A stretch of DNA of 64,000 nt, taken from NCBI RefSeq assembly GCF_016858125.1, contig NZ_CP064781.1, positions 2,427,501 to 2,491,500 of the forward strand. The letters are read 5' to 3'. The number at the start of each line of letters is the position of its first letter. Position 1 is the first letter of the stretch. Both the position numbers and the translations under genes were made by a program. The stretch is from Azospira restricta (GTDB lineage: Bacteria; Pseudomonadota; Gammaproteobacteria; Burkholderiales; Rhodocyclaceae). This document shows, piece by piece, positions 9,409 to 17,810 of this stretch. The notes below the pieces were generated by a model. The model searched no databases. It was not told where the DNA came from and saw nothing but the letters and a program-made list of their open reading frames with translations.

Positions 9409-10932
9409 CTACATGGACCACACCGCGGCGAGGTGGCCGCGGTGCTCGCCTTTTTCCGCATTGCCGGCGCCGTCGACGACGCGGGCGAAGTCGAGATTGA
9501 GGTAAAAGCCCTTCCAGCCGGCGATGCGCCAGCCGATGCCGACGCTGGCGGCGCGTTCGTCCGGCGTCGCCGGCGTCTGCAGGCGCCTGACCTGGCCGGC
9601 GTCGGCGAACAGCGCCAGGCGGTGGTGTTCCCACAGCGCCGGGCTCAACCATTCCGCCGAGGCCAGCCAGCCGCGGTCGCCGGCGACCTCGCGCTCCTTC
9701 AGGCCGCGCACCGAGCGGCTGCCGCCGAGGCCGAACTGCTCGCCGGAAATCAGCGGTGTCCGTGCGTACTGCGTTTCCCCGCGCAGCGAGAGCTGGCTGT
9801 TGCCGGTGAAGGTGTACGACCACTGCAGCGAGGCGCGCAGCGTGCTCCAGTCAGCCGTGGCGCCAGCGCGCGCGGCGGCGTAGGCCGCGTCGTCGTTCCT
9901 GCTGCCGCCGGGGAGGTTGCGCGCGGCGGCGAGGCTGGCCGCGTAGCTTTGCCTGCCGTGGCGGCCGGAACTGGCGAGCTGCAGCGACAGCGGCCGCGTC
10001 GCGACGCGGGTGCCGATGTCGGTGCCGGAGAAATCGACGATGTCGCGATAGACGCGCCGGTCGATCCCGATATCGACGCTCGTCCGCCGGTCGGCGCTGC
10101 GCTCCAGGTTGTGGATGTAATGGGCGCCGGCACCGTAGCCCTGGCCGGAAATATTGAACAGGTCGGCGACGCGCCCGGAGTCGACGTCCGAGTAGTTGGC
10201 CGAGAGCAGCAGGCTGTCGCCGAGCGCCGGCAGCGGAATGCGGTAGAAGAGGGCGGCGATGGCGACCTGCTCGGCCTTCGCCGGCGACGTGGTGTAGGCC
10301 AGCGTCGCCTGATGGTCGCGGCCGAAGACGTTGGCGTGGTGGACGACGATGCCGGCCCGCGCGCGCCCGGTCTCGGGCGTTCCCGTGTTGTCCAGCGTCA
10401 GCGACAGCTTCAGCGGCGAGCTTTCCTCGACGCGCACCTCGGCGACGATCGCGTCGTCCTGCTTCGCGAAATCGACGGCGACGGCGTGGCTGGGGTTCTC
10501 GTTGGCCAGAGCGAGTTCGCGCGCGAGGCGGAGCAGGTTGGGGCTCTCGCCTTCACGCAGGCTGGGCAGCGCACGGCGGTAGCGCTCGCGGTCGGCGGCG
10601 TCGGGCACGACCGCGACCGCCCCCAACGACAGCTCCCGCACCTGCAGCCGCACCGTGCCGTCGGCATCGATGCTGCGCGGCAGGCCGACGGCGACGAGAC
10701 CGTAGCCGGCGTCGCGATAGGCTTGCTCGATCCGCCTGCGCGCTTCGAGCAGGTCGTCGAGCGTGCGCCGCTCGCCGAGCAGCGGCTCGAGCGGTGGCGC
10801 GAGGCTGGCGGCGTCGACCAGCGTATTGCCTTCGACGACGAAGCGCGCGATCGGAAACGTGTTTGCGCTTGCCGGAAGCGTCGCTCCCAGCAGCAGAAGC
10901 GCCGGAAGCAGGTGCCGAGATTTCTTGTTCAT
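9409..10932 (-). CDS. Two-partner secretion outer-membrane transporter (TpsB, ShlB/FhaC family)
   Basis: A 507-residue protein with a signal peptide ending near LPASANTF, a POTRA domain (FVVEGNTLVDAASLAP to about residue 100) and a long beta-barrel. The barrel includes the conserved LSLRGETQYARTPLISGEQFGLGG stretch (given here as two parts: LSLRGETQYARTPLIS, then GEQFGLGGSRSVRG). That second part is the conserved motif preceding the VRGF-like loop (here VRGL). It folds into the outer membrane and secretes the TpsA partner encoded 41 bases downstream on the same strand. The order tpsB-tpsA and the tight spacing indicate an operon. Confidence 0.9.
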   Translation of the reverse strand: MNKKSRHLLPALLLLGATLPASANTFPIARFVVEGNTLVDAASLAPPLEPLLGERRTLDDLLEARRRIEQAYRDAGYGLVAVGLPRSIDADGTVRLQVRELSLGAVAVVPDAADRERYRRALPSLREGESPNLLRLARELALANENPSHAVAVDFAKQDDAIVAEVRVEESSPLKLSLTLDNTGTPETGRARAGIVVHHANVFGRDHQATLAYTTSPAKAEQVAIAALFYRIPLPALGDSLLLSANYSDVDSGRVADLFNISGQGYGAGAHYIHNLERSADRRTSVDIGIDRRVYRDIVDFSGTDIGTRVATRPLSLQLASSGRHGRQSYAASLAAARNLPGGSRNDDAAYAAARAGATADWSTLRASLQWSYTFTGNSQLSLRGETQYARTPLISGEQFGLGGSRSVRGLKEREVAGDRGWLASAEWLSPALWEHHRLALFADAGQVRRLQTPATPDERAASVGIGWRIAGWKGFYLNLDFARVVDGAGNAEKGEHRGHLAAVWSM

Positions 10933-11002
10933 GTCGTGGTCTTCTTCGCTTGCCCCCTCCCATGCGGCATGCGGCGGGCATGATCCGGCCTAGCAATTGC
11001 AG

Positions 11003-11020
11003 TGCCACAGGGCTGTGGCA
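11003..11020. promoter_or_regulatory. Operator-like palindrome upstream of tpsBA
   Basis: TGCCACAG (11003-11010), two bases, then CTGTGGCA (11013-11020) make a perfect inverted repeat about 70 bases upstream of the tpsB start, in the 263-base gap between tpsB and the divergent hydrolase gene. It could be a regulator site or a short hairpin. No protein can be named for it. Confidence 0.35.
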
Positions 11021-11195
11021 ATAAAATCAATGACATGCGACTGGTCGCCGGCGCCGTTTCTTCCCGCCGGCTGGAATCGGCCGGCGGCGCTCCAGAAACT
11101 GGGAGAGGGGGCGACGGCACGACCTGCGACCGTTCGCCGCGTAGCGCAGAAGACGGATGCTAGACTCCGCGGACGATCATCGAAGCGAGCACCCC

Positions 11196-12101
11196 ATGAG
11201 CATTCTTTCGGCATTGTCCCGCTGGTTTTCCGGCCCTGCCTCGGCTGCCTTCGCCGAGTGCGACGTGCGCTGTGCATCGGCCGCGGGCCTGCACCGGATG
11301 GCCTACACGGAGTGGGGCGAGCGCGACAATCCGCGCGTCCTCGTCTGCGTGCACGGGCTGACGAGGAATTGTCGCGACTTCGACCGGCTCGCCGGCGCGC
11401 TCGCCCGCGACTACCGCGTCGTCTGCCCGGACGTGGTCGGCCGCGGCCGCAGCGGCTGGCTGAAGGATCCCGCCGGCTACGGCTTCCCGCAGTACGTCGC
11501 GGACATGATGGTGCTGCTGGCGCGGCTCGACGTCGAGGAGGTGCATTGGGTCGGCACCTCGATGGGCGGGCTGATCGGCATGATCATCGCGAGCCAGCCG
11601 GATTCGCCGGTCAGCCGGCTGGTGCTGAACGATGTCGGGCCGGTGATCACGTCCGAATCGCTGCGCCGCATCGGCGACTACGTCGGCAAGGCGCCACGCT
11701 TCGACAGCTTCGCCGACGCCGAGCAGTACATCCGGCTGGTCAGCGCGCCCTTCGGCGCCCTGAGCGATGCGCAGTGGCGGCAGCTCACCGAGAGCAGCGT
11801 GCGCCGGGGCGACGACGGCAAATGGGGAATGGTCTACGACCCGGCGATCGGTGAGCCCTTCCGCCAGGCCTACCTGCTGCACCAGGACGTCGACCTGTGG
11901 CCGGTGTATGACGCGATCCGCTGCCCGACGCTGGCGGTGCGCGGCGCGCAGTCCGACCTGCTCACCGCCGACACGCACGCGGCGATGGGGCAGCGCGGAC
12001 CGCGGGCGCAGCTCGCGGAAATCGCCGACGTCGGCCACGCGCCGATGTTCCTCGACGACGCGCAGATTGCGGTGGTGAAGGGGTTTCTGCTGGAAGCCTG
12101 A
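11196..12101 (+). CDS. Alpha/beta hydrolase
   Basis: A 301-residue alpha/beta-hydrolase-fold protein. It has the oxyanion-hole region VCVHGLTRNCRDFD, the nucleophile elbow GTSMGG (Ser in the middle), a late acid near VRGAQSDLLTAD, and the catalytic histidine in DVGHAPMF. The start at 11196 (MSILSALSRWF) is preferred over an upstream in-frame ATG because the extra 13 residues look non-coding. The substrate cannot be inferred; relatives include esterases and carboxylic-ester hydrolases. No signal peptide, so probably cytoplasmic. It ends just before a bidirectional terminator shared with the tRNA operon. Confidence 0.85.
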   Translation: MSILSALSRWFSGPASAAFAECDVRCASAAGLHRMAYTEWGERDNPRVLVCVHGLTRNCRDFDRLAGALARDYRVVCPDVVGRGRSGWLKDPAGYGFPQYVADMMVLLARLDVEEVHWVGTSMGGLIGMIIASQPDSPVSRLVLNDVGPVITSESLRRIGDYVGKAPRFDSFADAEQYIRLVSAPFGALSDAQWRQLTESSVRRGDDGKWGMVYDPAIGEPFRQAYLLHQDVDLWPVYDAIRCPTLAVRGAQSDLLTADTHAAMGQRGPRAQLAEIADVGHAPMFLDDAQIAVVKGFLLEA

Positions 12102-12119
12102 GCGGGCAGTGCAAAAAGA

Positions 12120-12147
12120 AAAACGCCCAGCGGCTGCTGGGCGTTTT
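12120..12147. terminator. Bidirectional intrinsic terminator
   Basis: AAAACGCCCAG (12120-12130) pairs perfectly with CTGGGCGTTTT (12137-12147) around a six-base loop. Purine-rich A-tracts upstream and T downstream let it work for the hydrolase gene (plus) and for the tRNA Ala-Glu-Asp operon (minus). Confidence 0.8.
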
Positions 12148-12153
12148 GTCGTG

Positions 12154-12230
12154 TGGCGGAGTGGACGGGACTCGAACCCGCGACCCCCGGCGTGACAGGC
12201 CGGTATTCTAACCGACTGAACTACCACTCC
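12154..12230 (-). tRNA. tRNA-Asp (GTC)
   Basis: A 77-base cloverleaf including encoded CCA (12154-12156). The acceptor pairs GGAGTGG with CCACTCC. The anticodon loop reads CTGTCAC with anticodon GTC, and the T-loop is GGTTCGAGTCC. Last gene of the minus-strand tRNA operon. Confidence 0.97.
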
Positions 12231-12277
12231 GCGTCGGTGCGCTGCTGGGCGGCTGCGTGTGCAACCGCCGGTATGGC

Positions 12278-12353
12278 TGGCGTCCCCACGGGGATTCGAA
12301 CCCCGGTTATCGCCGTGAAAGGGCGGTGTCCTAGGCCTCTAGACGATGGGGAC
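12278..12353 (-). tRNA. tRNA-Glu (TTC)
   Basis: A 76-base cloverleaf including CCA. The acceptor is GTCCCCA, the anticodon loop CTTTCAC gives TTC, and the T-arm is GGGGTTCGAATCCCC. Middle gene of the Ala-Glu-Asp operon. Confidence 0.97.
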
Positions 12354-12401
12354 CCGGTGCTGCTCAGGTCGATGTTGCCGGCCTTTTTTCTTTCGGTTTG
12401 C

Positions 12402-12477
<76 letters not shown>

Positions 12478-12495
12478 GGCCCGAAAGAAGCGCGC

Positions 12496-12524
12496 ATTAT
12501 AGGGAGTAGTTTCGGGCTTGTAAA
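12496..12524 (-). promoter_or_regulatory. Sigma-70 promoter of the tRNA Ala-Glu-Asp operon
   Basis: Read on the minus strand: -35 TTTACA (12524-12519), 17-base spacer, -10 TATAAT (12501-12496). The predicted transcription start is about 12 bases upstream of tRNA-Ala. The -35 sits in a short inverted repeat (GGGCTT, AAGCCC). Confidence 0.8.
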
Positions 12525-12558
12525 GCCCGTTTCGCATCGGTCGCGGTGTGCGCGTCGA

Positions 12559-13686
12559 CTACAGCGCCAGCATTCCTTCCAGCTCGTGGATGATCGCCGT
12601 CATCTTGTCCTGCTGGCTGCTTTCCGCCATCTGCGCGTCGAGAATTTTTGCGATGCCTTCGCTGCAGACGCCGGCGATGAACTCCTCCTGCGCTTCGGTG
12701 AGCGAGAGGCCGACGTAGGCGCGCTCCAGCCGCGTGGTGAAGTCCTGCACCGCCATGCCGGTGGCGACGCGCGTATGCCGCTGCTCGTGGTCGATGTCGT
12801 TGAGCGTGCGCGTGATGCGCTGCACGGCGGCGGCGATGCGCTCGCCGCGCCGGTGTGTGCGCGCCTCGGCGATCAGCGTCGCCGCGCGCACGTCGGCGCT
12901 TTCGGCGAGGACCGCCAGGTGGTCGCGCAGGCGGCCGCAGCGGTCGGCGTCCTCGAGCGGCATGTTGCTGATCAGCAGCGAGACGTTCGGGTAGGTGATC
13001 GACAGGCGGTTGCGGTACTGCACGATGCGTTCCATTCCCGACATGTGGCCGATCACCGAGGCTTCCAGCGGCGTGGCGTCGCCGCGCGAGGCCCGCGTCA
13101 GCGGACCTTCCGGGGTGCGCACCTGCACCGCGCCTTCGAGGCCGTAGGCGGCGATGCCGGCGATCGTCTTCTCCGTCAGCTCCTGGTAGCTGGTGCAGCT
13201 GTTGAAGGCCTGCAGCGTCTGCAGCAGCGAGCCGACCTCGCTCATGCTGCTCATCGCGGTCATCGCCGTCTGGCTGGCGTAGCTGGCCATTTCCCGGAGC
13301 TGCGCGCGTTCGCTGAGGCGGTTCAGCAGGCCGAAGATCTTGGCCTGCAGTTCGCGGAAGTCGAGCGGCTTGACGATGTAGTCGTCGGCGCCCGCTTCGT
13401 AGCCGCGCAGCCGCGCCTCGATCTCGTCGTGCGCGGAAACGAAGATGACGGGAATGGCGGCGAGGTCGAAGTCGGCCTTCAGCCGGCGGCAGGTTTCGTA
13501 GCCGTCCATGCCCGGCATCTCGACGTCGAGCAGGATCACCTCGGGGCGGTCGCCGGCGGCTGCGTCCAGGCAAGCCTCGCCGCTGCCGACGTCAGTGATC
13601 CGGTAAGTGTCGCCGATGCTCTCGATGACCATCGTCCGCATCAGTTCGTCGTCGTCGACGACCAGGATTTTCTGTCCTTCCGCCAT
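12559..13686 (-). CDS. Response regulator with C-terminal uncharacterised domain
   Basis: A 375-residue protein. Residues 1-125 are a CheY-like receiver: acidic pair VVDDDE near residue 10, phospho-acceptor in LLDVEMPGMDGYE (about residue 52), and the conserved lysine in DDYIVKPLDFREL. The remaining 250 residues contain no recognised DNA-binding, GGDEF, EAL or HD motif. They look alpha-helical and include ELTEKTIAGIAAYGLEGAVQ, GAF-like in flavour, so the output is unknown. The start at 13686 is chosen because GGAGGAGG lies seven bases upstream. No sensor kinase is adjacent. Confidence 0.82.
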   Translation of the reverse strand: MAEGQKILVVDDDELMRTMVIESIGDTYRITDVGSGEACLDAAAGDRPEVILLDVEMPGMDGYETCRRLKADFDLAAIPVIFVSAHDEIEARLRGYEAGADDYIVKPLDFRELQAKIFGLLNRLSERAQLREMASYASQTAMTAMSSMSEVGSLLQTLQAFNSCTSYQELTEKTIAGIAAYGLEGAVQVRTPEGPLTRASRGDATPLEASVIGHMSGMERIVQYRNRLSITYPNVSLLISNMPLEDADRCGRLRDHLAVLAESADVRAATLIAEARTHRRGERIAAAVQRITRTLNDIDHEQRHTRVATGMAVQDFTTRLERAYVGLSLTEAQEEFIAGVCSEGIAKILDAQMAESSQQDKMTAIIHELEGMLAL

Positions 13687-13748
13687 CGCAGCCTCCTCCC
13701 GGGTTTTCATCCATTATGCATGAACCCGGCTGCGCTTTGACAAGGGGG

Positions 13749-14519
13749 TCAGCGCTCCGGCGCGAGCGGGTCGAGGCGGAAGAAACTCGCCATCTGCGCA
13801 TACAGCGCCGGGTATTGCCCGCGCAGCAGCGACGGACTCTCGAAGAAGCACTCGGCGATCACGGCGAAGAACTCGCCCGGGCTTTCCGCGGCGTAGGGGT
13901 CGATCTCCGTCTCGTTGCCGGCCGCTTCGGCGGCGTCGACGCGGTCGCAGAAGTCGTCGTAGGCGTCGAGCAGCGTCTCTTCCCAGGCGCGGCGCGACAT
14001 GCCGGGCGGCAGCGGCGGCATGCCGTCGGCCTCGCCGTTCAGCATGTCGAGCTTGTGCGCGAACTCGTGGATGACGACGTTGTAGCCTTCGCCGGCCATC
14101 TCGACGTCCTCCCACGAGATCAGCAGCGGGCCGCCGCCCCAGGCCTCGCCGGAGGCCACTTCGTCGTACTCGTGCACGACGCCGTCGTCGTCGACGACGC
14201 TGCGCGGGATGACGAACTCGGCCGGGTAGACGACGATGCCGACCCAGCCGGCATACCAGTCGAGGCCGAGGTTGAGGATCGGCAGGCAGCCCTGGACGGC
14301 GATCGACAGGCGCATGCGGTCGTCGAGCGCGAGGCCGCCGGCGGTGGTGAATTCCTTCTCGTCGAGGAAGCGGGCGACCAGGTCGCGCAGGCGCCGGCGT
14401 TCGTCCGCGCTCAGCCAGCCGAGGAAGGGCAGTCGCGCCAGCGTTTCCTGCCACGGCGCGTCGGGGATCTCGGCCGGCGGCCGCTTGCCGAACAGGCGCG
14501 AGACGAAGCGGCCGATCAT
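13749..14519 (-). CDS. mtfA: MtfA-type zinc-dependent peptidase (M90)
   Basis: A 256-residue protein with the MtfA layout. The zinc-binding HExxH motif is present as VVIHEFAHKLDMLNGEADG (near residue 140), with a downstream glutamate in GEFFAVIAECFFE. The segment QGCLPILNLGLDWYAGW is characteristic of the family. In E. coli MtfA titrates the repressor Mlc and has aminopeptidase activity; whether that role applies here is inference. Start ATGATC at 14519 overlaps the end of the DMT transporter gene (ATGA), so the two are probably co-translated. Confidence 0.9.
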   Translation of the reverse strand: MIGRFVSRLFGKRPPAEIPDAPWQETLARLPFLGWLSADERRRLRDLVARFLDEKEFTTAGGLALDDRMRLSIAVQGCLPILNLGLDWYAGWVGIVVYPAEFVIPRSVVDDDGVVHEYDEVASGEAWGGGPLLISWEDVEMAGEGYNVVIHEFAHKLDMLNGEADGMPPLPPGMSRRAWEETLLDAYDDFCDRVDAAEAAGNETEIDPYAAESPGEFFAVIAECFFESPSLLRGQYPALYAQMASFFRLDPLAPER

Positions 14520-15421
14520 CGGCGCCCCGCCTTCGCCGGCAGCGCCGTGGTCAGCCAGATGCCGGCGAAGATCATCGCGATGCCTGCGTAGTGGTACCAG
14601 AGCGGCACCTCGGCGAGGAAGATCGCCGAGAGGATCGTGCCGAACACCGGCATCAGGTGGATGAACAGGCTGGCCTTGCTGGCGCCGACCTCGCCGACCG
14701 CGCGGTTGTAGAAGACGTAGCCGAGGAAGCTGGGGAAGATGCCGACGTAGAGCAGCGCGGCGAACGAGCCCCAGTGCAGGTTGATGTGCCGCTCCTGCGC
14801 CAGCTCCCAGGCGTAGGCCGGCGCCAGCACGGCGACGCCGACGGTGGTGAAGGCGGCCAGCATCAGCATCGGGTGCACGCCGGCCGGGCGCCACTGCAGG
14901 CCGATCGTGTAGATCGCCCAGACCAGCACCGCGCCGAGCATCCACAGGTCGCCGACGTTGAGGGCGAGCGCGCCGAGCGTGCCCGGATCGCCGCGCAGCA
15001 CGATGGTGGCGACGCCGACGAAGGAGAGGACGACGCCGAGGCCTTCGATGCGCTGCAGGCGCTTCTTCAGGAACAGCCAGGAGAGCGCGATGGTGGCGAT
15101 CGGGATGAAGGAGTTGAGCAGCACCGCGTTGGTCGCCGCGGTGTATTGCAGCGCGACGTAGGCCAGCGTGTTGTAGCCGCCGACGCCGAGCACGCCGAGG
15201 ACCAGCACCGGCTTCCAGCCCTTCCTCAAGAGCGGCCACTGCCCGCGCAGGTGCGGCAGCGCCAGCGGCAGCACCAGCAGCAGCGCGATCGCCCAGCGCC
15301 AGAAGGCCAGCGTCAGCGGCGGCACGTCGCCGCGGATGGCGCGGCCGAGGACCATGTTGCCGGACCAGAACAGCGTGGTCAGCGTCAGCAGCAGGTAGGG
15401 ATGGGTCAGGCGGGCGGACAT
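14516..15421 (-). CDS. EamA/DMT-family transporter
   Basis: A 301-residue ten-helix membrane protein made of two EamA halves. Typical features are TTLFWSGNMVLGRAIRGDVPP at the start of the first half (as TTLFWSGNMVLGRAI then RGDVPP) and NRAVGEVGASKASLFIHLMP in the second half. The start MSARLTHPY at 15421 is chosen over an in-frame ATG 34 codons upstream, which would run across the relA promoter and start. The substrate is unknown; the family exports metabolites or amino acids. Divergent from relA with 43 bases between the starts. Confidence 0.87.
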   Translation of the reverse strand: MSARLTHPYLLLTLTTLFWSGNMVLGRAIRGDVPPLTLAFWRWAIALLLVLPLALPHLRGQWPLLRKGWKPVLVLGVLGVGGYNTLAYVALQYTAATNAVLLNSFIPIATIALSWLFLKKRLQRIEGLGVVLSFVGVATIVLRGDPGTLGALALNVGDLWMLGAVLVWAIYTIGLQWRPAGVHPMLMLAAFTTVGVAVLAPAYAWELAQERHINLHWGSFAALLYVGIFPSFLGYVFYNRAVGEVGASKASLFIHLMPVFGTILSAIFLAEVPLWYHYAGIAMIFAGIWLTTALPAKAGRR

Positions 15422-15452
15422 GGGGCCGGGATCGGAGGGGAAGGCGGCATTG

Positions 15453-15458
15453 TATAAT
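15453..15458 (+). promoter_or_regulatory. Perfect -10 hexamer directly before relA
   Basis: TATAAT at 15453-15458, only six bases upstream of the relA ATG (15465). If used, transcription would begin at or next to the start codon, giving a leaderless message. No good -35 or Shine-Dalgarno is visible. Confidence 0.45.
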
Positions 15459-15464
15459 TGCGGC

Positions 15465-17666
15465 ATGGTTTCCGTCGTCCATTCGGTCGCCGCCCAGAGC
15501 GACCTCGAACAATCCCTGCTCACCCTCTGCGAAGGCCTGACGGCCGAGGAGTCCGCGCTGATCCACGACGCCGCGGCATTCGCCCGCGAGGTCTACGGCG
15601 AGCATGCCCTCGGCAGCGGCGAGGGCGTCTGGTCGCATGCGCTCGGCATGGCGCTGATCCTGGTCGGGCTGAAGCTCGACGCCGCCTCGCGGCTGGCGGC
15701 GCTGCTCTTCGCGGTGCCTACCTACGACGAGCACGGGCTCAACAAGATCGAGACGCGCTTCGGCGCCGCCGCCTCCCACCTGGTCGGCGGCATCTCGCGG
15801 CTGAACCGGCTGCGCCCGATCACCCGCGACTTCGTCGCCGATGCCGCGGCCAGCCCGCAGGAGATGAAGGCGCAGGTCGAGGTGCTGCGCAAGATGCTGC
15901 TGGCGATGGTCGAGGACATCCGCGTCGTGCTGCTCAGGCTCGCCTCGCGCACGCAGACGCTGCGCTACTACGCGACGACCGAGGACGACCTGCGCGTCGA
16001 GGTCGCACGCGAGACGCTCGAACTCTACTCGCCGCTGGCCAACCGCCTCGGCGTCTGGGAACTGAAGTGGGAGCTGGAGGACCTCTCCTTCCGCTTCATG
16101 CATCCCGATCTGTACAAGAAGATCGCCAAGCAGCTCGACGAGAAGCGTATCGAGCGCGAGCAGTTCATCGCCGATGCGATCGCGCGGCTGCGCGCCGAGC
16201 TGGCGGCGGTCGGCATCCACCACGCCGAGGTGTATGGGCGGCCGAAGCACATCTACAGCATCTGGAACAAGATGCGCAAGAAGGGCGTCGAGTTCTCCGA
16301 GGTCTATGACGTGCGCGCGCTGCGCGTGATCGTGGACGACGTCAAGGACTGCTACACCGCGCTCGGCATCGTGCACAACATGTGGACGCCGATCCCGAAG
16401 GAGTTCGACGACTACATCTCCAACCCCAAGGGCAACAACTACCGCTCGCTGCATACCGCGGTGCGCTGCCCGGACGGGCGCAGCCTGGAGGTGCAGATCC
16501 GCACCTGGGACATGCACAAGCACGCCGAACTGGGCGTCGCCGCGCATTGGCGCTACAAGGAAGGCGCCCGCAAGAGCGAGGACAACTACGACGAGAAGAT
16601 CGCCTGGCTGAGGCAGCTGCTGACCTGGAAGGACGAGGTCGCCGACTCCTCGGACTGGGTCAGCCACTACAAGCAGGCGGCGCTCGACGAGACGATCTAC
16701 GTGATGACGCCGCAGGGGCGCGTCGTCGACCTGCCGCGCGGCGCGACGCCGATCGATTTCGCCTACCGCGTGCATACCGACCTCGGCCACCGCTGCCGCG
16801 GCGCCAAGGTTGACGGCGCGCTGGTGCCGCTCAACACGGCGCTGGAAACCGGACAGCGGGTGGAGATCGTGTCGGCGAAGGAGGGCGGGCCGTCGCGCGA
16901 CTGGCTGAATCCCTCGCTCGGCTACCTGATCACCCACCGCGCGCGCTCCAAGGTGCGCGCCTGGTTCTCCAACCTGGCGCTCGAGGAAACGCTGGCCGAA
17001 GGGCGGACGATCGTCACCAAGGAACTGCAGCGGCTGGGCCAGGGCGGCGTGAACATCGACGAGCTCGCCGAGAAGCTCGGCTTTCCCAAGGCCGACGACC
17101 TGTACATCGCCGCCGGCCGCAACGAGTTGGGGATGCGCCAGTTCCAGGTCGCGGTGCGCGGCAGCGAGATGCCGGCCGAGGAACGGACGGCGCCCGAGCC
17201 GCGCCGCCGCAAGGCGCCCGAGGTCGACCGCGGCATCCTGATCGTTGGCGTCGACAAGCTGCTGACGCAGCTCGCGCGCTGCTGCAAGCCGGCGCCGCCG
17301 GACGAGATCCACGGTTTCGTCACGCGCGGCAAGGGCGTCTCGATCCACCGCGCCGACTGCCCGAACTTCGCCAACCTCGCCGCGCTGCATCCGGAACGGG
17401 TGATCGAGACCGACTGGGGCGGCGCGCCGGAGGGCACTTTCCCGGTCGACATCGTGGTCGACGCGCACGACCGTCAGGGCCTGCTGCGCGACGTCTCCGA
17501 CGTGTTCGCCCGCGAGAAGATCAACGTTATCGCAGTCAATACGCAGTCGAAGCAGGGCAAGGCGCACATGGGCTTCACCGTCGAGGTGCAGAACCTGCAG
17601 CAGCTGAACCGCACGCTCGGCCAGGTGCACGAGGTCGAAGGCGTCGTCGGCGTCCGGCGCGCCTGA
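15465..17666 (+). CDS. relA: GTP pyrophosphokinase, RelA type
   Basis: A 733-residue RelA/SpoT homologue that makes (p)ppGpp on stalled ribosomes. The N-terminal hydrolase-like domain lacks the catalytic HD pair: where SpoT has it, this has LLFAVPTYDEHG (about residues 82-93), so it is a synthetase-only RelA. The synthetase domain has YGRPKHIYSIWNKM (about 260-273), the acidic EFDDYISNPKGNNYRSLHT (about 312-330), and HAELGVAAHWRYKEG. It is followed by TGS (VMTPQGRVVDLPRGATPIDF), the conserved-cysteine region (LARCCKPAPPDEI) and a C-terminal ACT domain. dksA, the co-regulator for ppGpp, lies 40 kb away in this window. The final codons and stop fall inside a tandem repeat. Confidence 0.95.
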   Translation: MVSVVHSVAAQSDLEQSLLTLCEGLTAEESALIHDAAAFAREVYGEHALGSGEGVWSHALGMALILVGLKLDAASRLAALLFAVPTYDEHGLNKIETRFGAAASHLVGGISRLNRLRPITRDFVADAAASPQEMKAQVEVLRKMLLAMVEDIRVVLLRLASRTQTLRYYATTEDDLRVEVARETLELYSPLANRLGVWELKWELEDLSFRFMHPDLYKKIAKQLDEKRIEREQFIADAIARLRAELAAVGIHHAEVYGRPKHIYSIWNKMRKKGVEFSEVYDVRALRVIVDDVKDCYTALGIVHNMWTPIPKEFDDYISNPKGNNYRSLHTAVRCPDGRSLEVQIRTWDMHKHAELGVAAHWRYKEGARKSEDNYDEKIAWLRQLLTWKDEVADSSDWVSHYKQAALDETIYVMTPQGRVVDLPRGATPIDFAYRVHTDLGHRCRGAKVDGALVPLNTALETGQRVEIVSAKEGGPSRDWLNPSLGYLITHRARSKVRAWFSNLALEETLAEGRTIVTKELQRLGQGGVNIDELAEKLGFPKADDLYIAAGRNELGMRQFQVAVRGSEMPAEERTAPEPRRRKAPEVDRGILIVGVDKLLTQLARCCKPAPPDEIHGFVTRGKGVSIHRADCPNFANLAALHPERVIETDWGGAPEGTFPVDIVVDAHDRQGLLRDVSDVFAREKINVIAVNTQSKQGKAHMGFTVEVQNLQQLNRTLGQVHEVEGVVGVRRA

Positions 17667-17802
17667 GCGATGTGCCTTGCACATCGCGAAGAAGTACTCT
17701 CGGGGTGCGCCTGAGCGATGTGCCTTGCACATCGCGAAGAAGTACTCTCGGGGTGCGCCTGAGCGAAGCCTCAAACGCTTCGCGAACGAGTCCTCCTGGG
17801 AT
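17659..17802. repeat. Three tandem 48-bp hairpin repeats over the relA stop
   Basis: Copies 1 (17659-17706) and 2 (17707-17754) are identical. Copy 3 (17755-17802) is diverged but has the same length. Each begins GCGCCTGA, so the first provides the relA stop codon. Copies 1 and 2 contain a 9-bp stem GCGATGTGC / GCACATCGC with loop CTT. In copy 3 the stem is GCGAAGC / GCTTCGC, where at least two base pairs have changed on both sides. There is no T-tract after the hairpins, so they are not ordinary intrinsic terminators. They lie between the convergent relA and cfa. Confidence 0.9.
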
Positions 17803-17810
17803 GGGCGTGA

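Noticed and set aside
15420-15465. Upstream in-frame ATG for relA (15 extra residues)
   Set aside because: The extension would cover the -10 element and the start of the divergent DMT gene; homologues as I recall begin at MVSVV.
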